Below are positions 21,971-30,982 of a stretch of 64,000 nt of DNA, one piece after another. Each line of letters begins with the position of its first letter. The first letter of the stretch is position 1. A model generated the notes under the pieces. The model did not search any database, had not been told where the DNA came from, and worked only from the letters and a program-made list of their open reading frames with translations. The position numbers and the translations under genes were made by a program. The stretch comes from Candidatus Formimonas warabiya (GTDB lineage: Bacteria; Bacillota; Dehalobacteriia; Dehalobacteriales; Dehalobacteriaceae): positions 5,096,903 through 5,160,902 of the forward strand of contig NZ_CP017634.1 of the NCBI RefSeq assembly GCF_002777255.1, read 5' to 3'.

Positions 21971-22082
21971 ATCCAAGAAACAAGAAACAAGATGCAAGAA
22001 GCCAGAAGGAAGAAAGGAAGCTAGAATCAGGAAAGAAGGACAAACATCTTGCCTCTTGCCTCTTACCTCTTGACTCTTGTAT
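21971..22082. repeat. CAAGA-rich / TCTTG-rich long imperfect inverted repeat
   Basis: The left half (about 21,972-22,020) is built from CAAGAAA, CAAGATG, CAAGAAG and CCAGAAG units. The right half (about 22,046-22,080) is built from TCTTGCC, TCTTACC and TCTTGAC units on the opposite strand. Together they could fold into one long hairpin. It has no coding potential. Such heptad-like purine/pyrimidine repeats occur between genes in some clostridial genomes. Confidence 0.5.
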
Positions 22083-22150
22083 CGAGGAAAGTCCCCAATT
22101 TACGCGCTAAATCCGGCGCAGGTTTTCCCTTTCATTTTATCAAATGTCAC

Positions 22151-22167
22151 ATGGAATGTCATTCCAT
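22151..22167. promoter_or_regulatory. Perfect 17-base palindrome before the aldolase/phosphatase gene
   Basis: ATGGAATGTCATTCCAT lies about 30-50 bases before an AT-rich promoter-like stretch (TATACTATAAT at 22196-22206). It is a good candidate operator, but I do not recognise the protein that would bind it. Confidence 0.4.
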
Positions 22168-22303
22168 TCCTGAAAGATTTTGATCGATAAAATATTATAC
22201 TATAATTTGTAATTTTGCAGGAAATTGTATAACACATATTGAATAAACATTAAATATAGTATAACATAATTTGTTTTTATCTAAAAAGGAGGCTAATGCA
22301 AAT

Positions 22304-23392
22304 ATGGGGGAGAAAGTTTCATTATCCGTAATCAAGGCTGATATCGGAGGATTTGTCGGGCATTCTACGGTTCATCCCGAGTTAGTGATAAAAGCAAAGG
22401 AAGAACTGACCAAAAGCGGTATTTTAATTGATTTTTTTGTAGGAACTGTAGGGGATGATATCAACTTAATTATGACACATACCTTGGGTGTGGATCATGG
22501 GGAAATCCACAAACTTGCTTGGAATACCTTCTTGGCCTGCACGGAAGTGGCAAAAAAATTAAAATTATACGGAGCCGGCCAAGATTTACTTTCCGACGCA
22601 TTTTCCGGGAATGTGAAAGGAATGGGTCCTGGTGTGGCCGAAATGGAATTTGAGGAAAGGAAATCGGAACCGGTTATTGTCTTTATGGCGGACAAAACGG
22701 AACCGGGTGCCTGGAACCTGCCTTTATATAAAATGTTTGCGGATCCCTTTAATACCATTGGTCTGGTCATCGACCCCAAAATGCACGGCGGTTTTTTGTT
22801 TGAGGTACATGACCTGATCCATCACAAAAAAGTGATTTTTCAGTGCCCGGAAGAGATCTACGATTTGCTTGTCTTTATCGGCGCCCCGGGCCACTATTGC
22901 ATTAAGTCTGTTTATACCAAGGAAGGAGAGGTTGCTGCCACCTCCAGCACCCAGCGCCTGAATTTAATGGCCGGGCGGTACATTGGGAAAGATGATCCCG
23001 TGTGCATTGTCCGGTGCCAGAACGGGCTGCCTGCGGTAGGTGAAGCTTTGGAGCCTTTTGCCTATCCTCATCTGGTCGCCGGCTGGATGAGAGGGAGCCA
23101 TGTGGGTCCCTTGATGCCTGTGGCGATGAAGGATGCGGTACCTAGCCGTTTCGACGGCCCCCCGCGGGCGGTCGCTTTAGGTTTTCAGCTGGCAGACGGG
23201 AAATTGATCGGACCCCAGGATTTCTTTGCTGATGTCAGCTTTAATGAGGCGCGAAATACAGCAAATCAAATAGCCAATTACGTGCGGCGCATGGGTCCCT
23301 TTGAGCCCCACCGGCTTCCTTTGAATGAAATGGAATATACCACCTTGCCGGATGTGATGAAAAAACTGAAAGACCGGTTCCAAGAACTTTAG
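22304..23392 (+). CDS. Bifunctional fructose-1,6-bisphosphate aldolase/phosphatase (archaeal type)
   Basis: A gluconeogenic enzyme that condenses triose phosphates and then dephosphorylates the product in one active site, so flux goes only toward fructose 6-phosphate. It has 362 residues. Recognisable segments are KADIGGFVGHSTVHPE (about 9-24) with metal-binding Asp/His, the THTLGVDHGEIHKLAW region, and YIGKDDP at about 226-232, where Tyr226 and Lys229 (Schiff-base lysine) align with the known catalytic pair. WMRGSHVGPLMPV is near the middle of the C-terminal half. The ATG at 22304 has AAAGGAGG 11 bases upstream. It is a single-gene unit ended by a strong terminator. It occurs in archaea and deep-branching autotrophic bacteria, and fits growth on C1/C2 compounds. 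Confidence 0.95.
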   Translation: MGEKVSLSVIKADIGGFVGHSTVHPELVIKAKEELTKSGILIDFFVGTVGDDINLIMTHTLGVDHGEIHKLAWNTFLACTEVAKKLKLYGAGQDLLSDAFSGNVKGMGPGVAEMEFEERKSEPVIVFMADKTEPGAWNLPLYKMFADPFNTIGLVIDPKMHGGFLFEVHDLIHHKKVIFQCPEEIYDLLVFIGAPGHYCIKSVYTKEGEVAATSSTQRLNLMAGRYIGKDDPVCIVRCQNGLPAVGEALEPFAYPHLVAGWMRGSHVGPLMPVAMKDAVPSRFDGPPRAVALGFQLADGKLIGPQDFFADVSFNEARNTANQIANYVRRMGPFEPHRLPLNEMEYTTLPDVMKKLKDRFQEL

Positions 23393-23418
23393 GCGATTGA
23401 TGAACTGAACAATAACAA

Positions 23419-23470
23419 AACCCTCGATCCCGGGTGCTTCTCTTTAAACACCTGGGATCGGGGGTTTTTT
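23419..23470 (+). terminator. Strong terminator behind the aldolase/phosphatase gene
   Basis: Arms of about 17 bases (AACCCTCGATCCCGGGTG against CACCTGGGATCGGGGGTT, one mismatch) with a 12-base loop are followed by TTTTTT. Confidence 0.92.
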
Positions 23471-23636
23471 ATATATCAAAAAAAATTCACAATCTAAGCA
23501 AATATCATGAAAAAATTAGAAAAGTTTAGTAATAATTGAGCATTTATTTCACTTAAACAGAATATGATTACTACAAAAATTTTAGTCAAATAAACACCGG
23601 GCCAAATTGTAATCTCAAATGAAATGGGGAGAAAAT

Positions 23637-24203
23637 GTGAAAAAAGAAATTGGGCAAAAAATTAAGGAATTGCGCCTGGCAAAAGAACTCACTCTGAAGG
23701 ATCTCAGCGAAAAAGCCGATTTGTCCATTGGCTTTCTTTCGCAGGTGGAAAGAGGAATGGCTTCCCTTACGGTGGCGTCCCTAGAGAAAATTGCCCAAGT
23801 TTTAGAAGTAGATCTGGCTTTTTTCTTTACCCTTCCCCAAAAGCATGAGGCAAACATTATGCGCAGTTACGGACAGGAAGTCTTTTCGGTAGAAGAATCA
23901 AAGTATTTTTACCGGCTGGCCAGTGACTTGGAAGGAAAATCATTGGAGCCCGTGTTGATTCATCTTTTACCCAACCAGGGCCGGGAAGAAATTAGCCCCT
24001 ATTCTCATCAAGGAGAAGAGTTTGTTTATGTCTTGGAAGGAATCTTAACTGTTTTTATGGGTGATGAAGAGTACAAGTTAAACCCGGGAGATAGTATGCA
24101 CATATTTTCCTCTCTCCCCCATGAGTGGGCCAATTTTACCAAAAAACTGGTTAAAGTACTCTGCGTCCGTACACCCGGCATTTTTCAAGGAGATAAAGGT
24201 TAA
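23637..24203 (+). CDS. XRE-family regulator with C-terminal cupin domain
   Basis: The 188-residue regulator has an N-terminal helix-turn-helix (about 1-65: KELRLAKELTLKDLSEKADL, IGFLSQVERG, SLTVASLEKIAQVL) and a C-terminal cupin (about 100-180: SHQGEEFVYVLEGILTVFM, YKLNPGDSMHIFSSLPHEW) that should bind a small ligand. GTG at 23637 has GGGGAG five bases upstream; an ATG 18 bases earlier has no ribosome binding site. It is 29 bases before hyuA and is probably the local regulator of the hydantoinase and transport operon. This type commonly senses the substrate or product of the adjacent amino-acid or amine pathway. Confidence 0.9.
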   Translation: MKKEIGQKIKELRLAKELTLKDLSEKADLSIGFLSQVERGMASLTVASLEKIAQVLEVDLAFFFTLPQKHEANIMRSYGQEVFSVEESKYFYRLASDLEGKSLEPVLIHLLPNQGREEISPYSHQGEEFVYVLEGILTVFMGDEEYKLNPGDSMHIFSSLPHEWANFTKKLVKVLCVRTPGIFQGDKG

Positions 24204-24232
24204 GCAAAAGATTTCGTGAGGAGGAAAAGAAC

Positions 24233-26278
24233 GTGGGAAAATATAGAGTGTCTGTGGATATCGGGGGGACCTTTACGGACCTGGTATTTTACAACATGGA
24301 AACCGGAGCATATAAAGCAGGCAAGACCTTAACCACGCCCAAAGATCTCTCTGAGGCGGTTGTGAAAGGCCTGGACAGTGAAATCGCCAGTTATGGGGAT
24401 ATTGATTTTTTTGTCCACGGCACCACTTCGGGGTTGAATGCCTTTCTGGAGAGAAAAGGAGTAAAGGTGGCTTTAATTACCACCAAGGGCTTCGGAGATG
24501 TTTATGAGATCGGCCGGGGCAACAGGCCCGAGATGTATGACTTTACGTACCGGAAACCCAAGCCCTTAATCGACCGCATCGACTCCTTTGAAGTGGAAGA
24601 ACGGATCCTCTCCGACGGTTCCGTCAGGACCCCCCTGGCCGAAGAGAGAGTAAAAGCGATCGGGGAAAAAATCAGGGAGAAAGCCTACCTTTCTGTGGCG
24701 GTATGTTTGATCAACGCTTACGTGAATCCGGTCCATGAGGTGGCGATGGAAAGGATCCTAAGAGAAATGCTGCCCGGAGTGTCCCTTTCCCTGTCCCACC
24801 GCATCGCCCGGGAGTGGCGCGAGTATGAAAGGACCAGTACCACGGTGATTAATGCCTATATTGCTCCTATTGTGCAGCGGTATTTGAATTTCTTGGAGAC
24901 CAGGATGCAGCACAAGGGATTTGAAAGAAACGTGCACATTATGCAGTCTGGGGGCGGTGTGATCACGGCGGAGATTGCCAAGGAAACCCCGATTCAGACT
25001 TTATTGTCCGGCCCTGTGGGGGGTGCCGTGGGAAATAAGTCCCTGGCCGAACTGTCCGGTTACCGGAATCTCATCGGTGTGGATATGGGGGGAACCAGTT
25101 ACGATGTCAGTTTGGTGATTAACGGCCGGCCCGACGTATCCACGGAAACCCGGTTGGAAGGATTCCCCATATTGGTGCCCATGGTCAACATTTATACCAT
25201 CGGGGCAGGCGGAGGGAGTATTGCCTGGATCGAGGGGGGCGGACTCCGGGTAGGTCCGGTCAGCGCCGGCTCCGACCCGGGACCGGCCTGTTACGCCGGC
25301 GGGGGTACAGAGGCCACCATTACGGATGCCAACGTGGTTTTAGGACGTATTGACCCGGAGGGATTTTTAGGCGGGAGTATGGTTCTGGATAAAGAAGCGG
25401 CCCTCCGGGTGGTGAAAAAGGTGGCCGATCAATTAAATTTGGGGATTCAGGAGACGGCGGAGGGCATCTGTAAGATTGCCGACGCCAAAATGGCGGATGC
25501 CATCCGGCAGTTAACGGTACGGAAGGGCATTGATCCGAGAGAATTTGTTTTGGTGGCCTTTGGGGGCGCCGGGCCCATGCACGCCTGTCTCACTGCGGAG
25601 GAACTGAATATTGATACCATCCTGGTGCCGGAAATGCCGGGGACTTTCTCCGCCTGGGGGATGCTCCAGTCCGACATCCGGCAAGACGCCGTGCGCACCA
25701 TGAAAAGCAATGCCGATAAACTCTCTCTGGAGAAGGTGAATGAAATTTACCAGGAAATGATGGCCGAGGTTTCTGCGCTGTTGCGAAAACAGGAGATCAG
25801 CAGCGAGAAATCCGGGTACCTGAAAACTGCGGATATGCGCTATGTGGGACAGGAGTATACGGTCCGGGTGTCTTTTGCGCCCGGCCTGATCACCGCCGAG
25901 TCTATGACCGGTTTAAAGGCTTCCTTCCATGAACTGCACCAGCAAATCTACGGGCACAACAACCCGGCCGGTGATGTGGAGATTGTCAATCTCCGGCTCG
26001 TGGGCATTGGCCAGCTGGATAAAAAGTTGAAGCAAAAAGTGCTGAAACAGGTTACGGGTGCTCCTGTGCCCAGAAAAACAGGCAGGGCAGTATTCTATGG
26101 CCGGGAGTTTGATACGGCAATTTACAATCGGCAGGAACTGCATCCGGGACAAGAATTTATGGGTCCTGCCATTGTGGAAGAATTAACCGCAACCACGGTA
26201 GTACCTCCCGGCTATCACGTGACCCTGGATGAGTACGGTCATATCCTGATCCAAAAAATGCCCAAGGGAGGAAACTGA
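24233..26278 (+). CDS. hyuA: Hydantoinase/oxoprolinase family subunit A
   Basis: ATP-dependent amidohydrolase subunit that activates a cyclic amide (5-oxoproline, N-methylhydantoin, acetophenone-type or related substrates) with HyuB. The N-terminal ASKHA nucleotide-binding motif VDIGGTFTDLVFYNMETG lies at about 8-25, and FFVHGTTSGLNAFLERKG at about 61-78. The second ATP-binding half has LSGPVGGAVGNKSLA and GVDMGGTSYDVSLV (about 283-296), with GGAGPMHAC near 445. The 681-residue length is normal. The GTG start has GAGGAGG upstream. It is joined to hyuB three bases after its stop. Confidence 0.93.
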   Translation: MGKYRVSVDIGGTFTDLVFYNMETGAYKAGKTLTTPKDLSEAVVKGLDSEIASYGDIDFFVHGTTSGLNAFLERKGVKVALITTKGFGDVYEIGRGNRPEMYDFTYRKPKPLIDRIDSFEVEERILSDGSVRTPLAEERVKAIGEKIREKAYLSVAVCLINAYVNPVHEVAMERILREMLPGVSLSLSHRIAREWREYERTSTTVINAYIAPIVQRYLNFLETRMQHKGFERNVHIMQSGGGVITAEIAKETPIQTLLSGPVGGAVGNKSLAELSGYRNLIGVDMGGTSYDVSLVINGRPDVSTETRLEGFPILVPMVNIYTIGAGGGSIAWIEGGGLRVGPVSAGSDPGPACYAGGGTEATITDANVVLGRIDPEGFLGGSMVLDKEAALRVVKKVADQLNLGIQETAEGICKIADAKMADAIRQLTVRKGIDPREFVLVAFGGAGPMHACLTAEELNIDTILVPEMPGTFSAWGMLQSDIRQDAVRTMKSNADKLSLEKVNEIYQEMMAEVSALLRKQEISSEKSGYLKTADMRYVGQEYTVRVSFAPGLITAESMTGLKASFHELHQQIYGHNNPAGDVEIVNLRLVGIGQLDKKLKQKVLKQVTGAPVPRKTGRAVFYGREFDTAIYNRQELHPGQEFMGPAIVEELTATTVVPPGYHVTLDEYGHILIQKMPKGGN

Positions 26279-26281
26279 GTG

Positions 26282-28033
26282 ATGAGAGAGTCCGTATTTT
26301 TAGAAAACCCCATTACCACGGAAATTATCCGAAATGCCTTTTCCTCAGCGGCCAATGAGATGTGCGAAAGCCTTTTCCGCAGCGCCTATACGCCCATCAT
26401 TTATGAGATGAAAGACTGTGCCGTCGCTCTTTTCAACGACAAACTGGAGGCCTTGGGACAGTCTTTAGGGGTACCCCTTTTCTTGGGCAACCTGGAGGAG
26501 ACGATTAAGCTGACCATCGACTATTACGGCGGGGTAGATTACTTCCAGGACGGGGACATTTATATTTTAAACGATGCCTATTGGACCGGCACCCACTTAA
26601 ACGACATCACCGTTTTTGCCCCTATTTTTTATCACGGGCAGCTGGTCGGTTTTTCTGCCAACCGGGCTCACTGGCTGGATGTGGGGGCCAAAGATCCGGG
26701 GGCGCCCATGGATTCCACGGTCATCTACCAGGAAGGGATCAGGCTGGGCCCCCTGAAAATTATGGACCGGGGTGTTTTATGCCAGGCTCTGGTAGATACC
26801 ATCTGTCTCAACAGCCGTTTCCCTAAAAACGCCCGGGGAGACCTGAACGGCCAGATTGCCGCCTGTAAGACAGGGGAAAAGCGGTTTATCGCCCTCATCG
26901 ACCGCTTCGGCTTAGACACCATCGGGCGGGCCTCTATCGATATCTTTCAGCAAACGGAAAATATGGAACAAGAGGTGCTCGCTAAAATACCGGAGGGCGA
27001 GTACGGGGCGGAAGGCTTTCTGGACAATGACGGGGTTGGTGATGAACCTGTGCGCATTCAAGTAAAGGTGACCATCAAGGAGGGGCAGATGTATGTAGAT
27101 TTAGATGGGTCCGACAAAATCGTCAAAGGCAGCACCAACTGCGGTTTTGCCCAGACCGTATCCGCCTGCCGCATGGCCTACAAGATGATCATTCAGCCCC
27201 AGGCCCCGGTTACCGGAGGGTCTTTCAAAAGGCTCCATGTCAGCGCGCCCAAGGGGAGTATTTTTGCCGCGGAGGAGCCGGCAGCCTGTTCCTGGTATTT
27301 TTCCCACTTAGGGCTCCTGATCGATTTAATCCCCAAGGCTCTCCAGGAGGCTATTCCCGATCAGGTGGCAGGCGCCCATTACGGGGACTCCATGGTCTGC
27401 TATTTTTCCGGCCTGCACCCGGAAACCGGCGAGCTCTATATGCATGATGAACCCACTGTGGGGGGATGGGGCGGCCACGCCCGGGGGGACGGCCAGGACT
27501 GCCTGGTGAATGCCTCAAACGGGGATTTTAAGAACTTTCCCGTAGAAATTTTTGAAAACCAGTTCCCCTTACTGGTGAACCGCTACCAAATCAGACAGGA
27601 CAGTGAGGGTCCGGGGCGCTACCGGGGCGGGCTGGGTGTGATCCGGGAATATGAGACGCTGGCGGAGGAGACGGCCCTTTATCTCTGGTTTGAAAGAGGC
27701 AAAATGCCTGCCTGGGGTGTGCGGGGAGGAAAGGATGCCCGGCCTCCCCAAATCACGGTTACCGGCAGCGACGGACGTATCAAGGCGGAATTTCTCAAGG
27801 TTAACGGCTATCCCCTGGGCAAAGGGTGGAAAGTAGCCATGTGCACCGGGGGCGGAGGAGGCTATGGGGATCCTTTTGAAAGAGATCCGGACCAAGTGCG
27901 GAAAGATTATCTTTGGGGCTACATTTCCCGGGAACATGCCCAAAGTGCCTATGGGGTAGTGATTAGGGAGACAGGTGCGCTGGATGAGGAGGTAACCTGC
28001 CGCCTGCGCAGCCGAGGCCGGGGTGGAATTTAA
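26282..28033 (+). CDS. hyuB: Hydantoinase/oxoprolinase family subunit B
   Basis: Partner of HyuA: 583 residues with the family markers ITTEIIRNAFSSAANEM (about 11-27), YTPIIYEMKDCAVALF, ILNDAYWTGTHLNDITVFAP (about 97-116), and PGPG-like GPGRYRGGLGVIREYE near the C-terminus, followed by CTGGGGGYGDPFERDP. ATG at 26282 is the better start, nine bases behind GGGAGG; a GTG just before it is in frame. The pair is too general to assign the ring substrate. The importer genes that follow suggest the substrate or a peptide-like precursor comes from outside. Confidence 0.93.
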   Translation: MRESVFLENPITTEIIRNAFSSAANEMCESLFRSAYTPIIYEMKDCAVALFNDKLEALGQSLGVPLFLGNLEETIKLTIDYYGGVDYFQDGDIYILNDAYWTGTHLNDITVFAPIFYHGQLVGFSANRAHWLDVGAKDPGAPMDSTVIYQEGIRLGPLKIMDRGVLCQALVDTICLNSRFPKNARGDLNGQIAACKTGEKRFIALIDRFGLDTIGRASIDIFQQTENMEQEVLAKIPEGEYGAEGFLDNDGVGDEPVRIQVKVTIKEGQMYVDLDGSDKIVKGSTNCGFAQTVSACRMAYKMIIQPQAPVTGGSFKRLHVSAPKGSIFAAEEPAACSWYFSHLGLLIDLIPKALQEAIPDQVAGAHYGDSMVCYFSGLHPETGELYMHDEPTVGGWGGHARGDGQDCLVNASNGDFKNFPVEIFENQFPLLVNRYQIRQDSEGPGRYRGGLGVIREYETLAEETALYLWFERGKMPAWGVRGGKDARPPQITVTGSDGRIKAEFLKVNGYPLGKGWKVAMCTGGGGGYGDPFERDPDQVRKDYLWGYISREHAQSAYGVVIRETGALDEEVTCRLRSRGRGGI

Positions 28034-28176
28034 GTCAAGCAAAAGGGATTATTTTGCGTGAAAGCACCGGAAGGTTATAGAGAAAGGGAGTGTGATGCCG
28101 GAACAATTGAATCTACCGTAACTATTCATTATGGGGGAGCAGGAGGAACCATTATAAAATCCAGGGGGGAAAATTG

Positions 28177-29871
28177 ATGAAAATTAAAACGGGTATGTAC
28201 CGGAAACTCATTCTTTTGTTAACGACACTTCTGGTTTTGGTGTTGACCGCCGCCTGCGGGGATAAACAGGAAAAAACCAGCGAGCCTGCCGCCTATGTTC
28301 CCAAGCCTGAGGATTCCATGATCAGGGTCACCGGGTCCTTCCCTCTTTACACTGACCCTGGCGTAGGCAGCAATGCCATTGAGGCGGCGGCGCAAATTAA
28401 TTTGTACGACGCTTTGGTTTTTGCGGATAAGACGGGGGAAATAAAACCTCACCTGGCCACCGGTTGGGAAATGTCCGAGGACGGCATGGCCTATACTTTT
28501 CATCTGCGCCAGGGGGTGAAATTCCACGACGGTTCGGAAGTAAAGGCCGATGACGTGGCCTTTAGTATGAACCGGATGCTCACGCTGGGCGAGGGGTTTG
28601 CCTATCTTTATACCCCTTATGTGAAAGAAGCTGAGGTGAAAGACGATTACACCGTTGTCTTTCATATGAAACAAACCTTTGGGCCTTTTGTGCCGGCCCT
28701 GGTCCGCATGTACGTGCTGAATAAGGATTTGGTAATGCAGCACCTGGAGACCCCCGGACCCTACGGGGATATGGGAGATTATGGGAAAAACTGGCTACTC
28801 ACCAGTGATGCGGGAAGCGGTCCTTACATGATCAAAGAAATTAAACTGGAAGAATATTTGCTGGGACAAAAGTTTAATGACTATTGGAACGGGTGGGAGC
28901 CGGATGCCCCTGAGTTTTTTAAGATCCTGGGCGTCAACGATCCGGTGACGGTACGCACCTTGATGTCCCAGCGGGAATTAGAAATTGTTGACGAGTGGCA
29001 GTCTGTGGACAACATCAATGCCCTCAGCAAGATTGAAGGGATCGAAGTACCCCTCATGACTGCCGGGGCCATGGTTGATTTTGATTTGAACACCAAGAAG
29101 GCGCCCACGGATGATGTTCATTTCCGGAAAGCACTGGCTTATCTCATGGATTATGATGCGGCGACGAGTCAAATTTACCCGGGAACGAAACAGGCCGTCG
29201 GCCCGGTGGCTTCCATTTACAAAGGCCATGATCCCAGCCTCTTCCAATACAAATACAATAAAGAAAAGGCCCTGGAAGAACTGAAACAGTCCAAGTATGG
29301 GGATCAGCTGGACCAGTATCCGGTCACGGTAGCCTGGAGTTCCTCCGTGCCGGATGAAGAAAAACTATCCCTGGTTCTTCAGGCCAAAGCCGCGGAGGTG
29401 GGGATTAAGATTGATATCGTCAAGACGCCCTTTACTTCCCTAATCCAACAGGCCCAAGCCGTGGAAACCACCCCCAATGCCACCATTATGTATCCGGGGG
29501 ACAGCTATGCCGAGGCCGGCGCCGTACTGAACCTGCGCTATCATTCCAGTACCTGCGGTACTTTCGTGCAGTTTGAATGGCTTCAGGATAAAGAGATTGA
29601 CGCGGCCATCGAAAAATCTTTGTCCACATTGGATGAAGGGGAAAGATTCAAACAGTACGGGGAAATTCAGCAGAAATTGGTGGATCTGTGTCCCACCATT
29701 TGGGTACTGGAACTGCCGGAAAGAAGGGCTTATCAAGCAGCTTATGTGTCTTGGCCGGAAGCGGATGCCGCTAAGGACGGCACTTTAAATTGTCCCATTA
29801 TGGGAAGATTCCTCTATTTCCATGATATGAAGGTGTATCCGGAAAAACGGGCCGCCTTGCAGAACAAATAA
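28177..29871 (+). CDS. ABC transporter substrate-binding lipoprotein, peptide/nickel (DppA) family
   Basis: Extracellular solute-binding protein family 5, 564 residues. The lipoprotein signal is LLTTLLVLVLTAACGD with the lipobox cysteine near residue 27. Family markers are the early segment LYDALVFADKTGEIKPHLATG (shown as about 75-95), AYTFHLRQGVKFHDGSEVKADDV (about 105-127), and MTAGAMVDFDLNTKKAPTDD near 300. It is unlike typical DppA only in fine detail, and the ligand could be an oligopeptide, a cyclic amide or another small compound. ATG at 28177 follows GGGGGGA. It is cotranscribed with hyuAB by position. Confidence 0.92.
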   Translation: MKIKTGMYRKLILLLTTLLVLVLTAACGDKQEKTSEPAAYVPKPEDSMIRVTGSFPLYTDPGVGSNAIEAAAQINLYDALVFADKTGEIKPHLATGWEMSEDGMAYTFHLRQGVKFHDGSEVKADDVAFSMNRMLTLGEGFAYLYTPYVKEAEVKDDYTVVFHMKQTFGPFVPALVRMYVLNKDLVMQHLETPGPYGDMGDYGKNWLLTSDAGSGPYMIKEIKLEEYLLGQKFNDYWNGWEPDAPEFFKILGVNDPVTVRTLMSQRELEIVDEWQSVDNINALSKIEGIEVPLMTAGAMVDFDLNTKKAPTDDVHFRKALAYLMDYDAATSQIYPGTKQAVGPVASIYKGHDPSLFQYKYNKEKALEELKQSKYGDQLDQYPVTVAWSSSVPDEEKLSLVLQAKAAEVGIKIDIVKTPFTSLIQQAQAVETTPNATIMYPGDSYAEAGAVLNLRYHSSTCGTFVQFEWLQDKEIDAAIEKSLSTLDEGERFKQYGEIQQKLVDLCPTIWVLELPERRAYQAAYVSWPEADAAKDGTLNCPIMGRFLYFHDMKVYPEKRAALQNK

Positions 29872-29887
29872 CCGGTCTCTTCTTCCG

Positions 29888-29918
29888 GGCGGGGCTTGCC
29901 TTAGGGGCAGGCTCCCCC
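29888..29918 (+). promoter_or_regulatory. Intercistronic hairpin between binding protein and permease genes
   Basis: GGGGCTTGCC-TTAG-GGGCAGGCTCCCC folds as an imperfect GC-rich stem without a T-run. Hairpins in this place commonly protect or attenuate the message so that binding protein is made in excess. Confidence 0.4.
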
Positions 29919-29958
29919 GGGGTGATTTTTTGAACTCCAAATTCAAGGGGGGAGTCCT

Positions 29959-30981
29959 GTGCAGAGTCGGCAATTTTTGCTTCGGCGCTTAGCCTGGTCT
30001 ATTTTCGTTTTATTTGGTTTATCCGTGCTGATCTTTGTCATTGCACGTGTGATACCGGGGGACCCGGCCCGCATGGCGCTCGGACCGCGTGCCCCCCAAT
30101 GGGCCATTGACAATTTAGTCAGGGAGTTGCACCTGAACGAGCCAATTTACATGCAGTACTGGCTGTGGTTAAAAGGTGTGTTTCATGGAGATTTGGGCAT
30201 TTCTTTAGTTACCAGGCGGCCGGTGCTGGCGGATATCGTCGAATTTCTTCCTGCCACAGTGGAGATCATTTTAGTGGCTGCCATTGTAGAAACGGTGGGC
30301 GGTATTCTGCTGGGCGCTTTATCCGCCCGCTATTCGGGAAGCTGGTTTGACAGTGTGGTGCGCATCGTTGCTTATTTGGGTGTGGTCACACCGGCTTTTG
30401 TGTGGGCGATTATCTTTGTGCTGATCTTTGGATATCTTTGGCCGGTTTTGCCCATTATCGGCAGAATTGACCCCGGGATGGCATCACCCCCTTTCATTAC
30501 AGGACTGATGACGATAGACAGCCTTCTGGCCGGGGATTACCGGGCCTTTCACAGTGCCTTTCTCCACTTAATCCTGCCCTCTTTTGCTTTAGCCATGGGC
30601 GGAATGGCTCAAGCGGCCCGAATTACCCGGTCCAGTATGTCGGACAATTTAGGCCGGGATTATGTGGGCGCCGAAGTTGCTTCCGGAATACCCCAGCGGT
30701 TGGTGATCCTGAAGTACGTATTGAGGCCCTCCTTGATTCCCACCGTTTCTATTATTGCTTTGGATATTGCGGCCATGCTGGGAAATGCCTTTCTGGTGGA
30801 ATTGGTTTTCAATTATCCGGGGATCTCCCGTTACGGGATTAATGCCATGCTGACCAAAGACCTGAATGCCATCGTATCGGTAATTATGGTGATCGGCTTG
30901 GCCTTTGTACTGGTCAATATCGTGGTAGACGTGATTGTGGCTTATTTGGACCCAAGGATCAGATTGCAGGGGGGAAAATAA
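29959..30981 (+). CDS. ABC transporter permease, DppB type
   Basis: First membrane subunit of the peptide/nickel-class importer: 340 residues with six transmembrane segments. The N-terminal segment LRRLAWSIFVLFGLSVLIFV is the first helix. The periplasmic DPARMALGPRAP segment is typical of DppB. The EAA coupling loop is at about 232-252 (GAEVASGIPQRLVILKYVLR). The GTG start follows GGGGGGAG. One base separates its stop codon from the next gene. Confidence 0.93.
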   Translation: MQSRQFLLRRLAWSIFVLFGLSVLIFVIARVIPGDPARMALGPRAPQWAIDNLVRELHLNEPIYMQYWLWLKGVFHGDLGISLVTRRPVLADIVEFLPATVEIILVAAIVETVGGILLGALSARYSGSWFDSVVRIVAYLGVVTPAFVWAIIFVLIFGYLWPVLPIIGRIDPGMASPPFITGLMTIDSLLAGDYRAFHSAFLHLILPSFALAMGGMAQAARITRSSMSDNLGRDYVGAEVASGIPQRLVILKYVLRPSLIPTVSIIALDIAAMLGNAFLVELVFNYPGISRYGINAMLTKDLNAIVSVIMVIGLAFVLVNIVVDVIVAYLDPRIRLQGGK

Positions 30982-30982
30982 A

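Noticed and set aside
21971..22082. Repeat stretch considered as a CRISPR array
   Set aside because: Units are only about seven bases, vary among themselves, have no spacers of constant length, and the two halves are inverted rather than direct. No cas genes are present.
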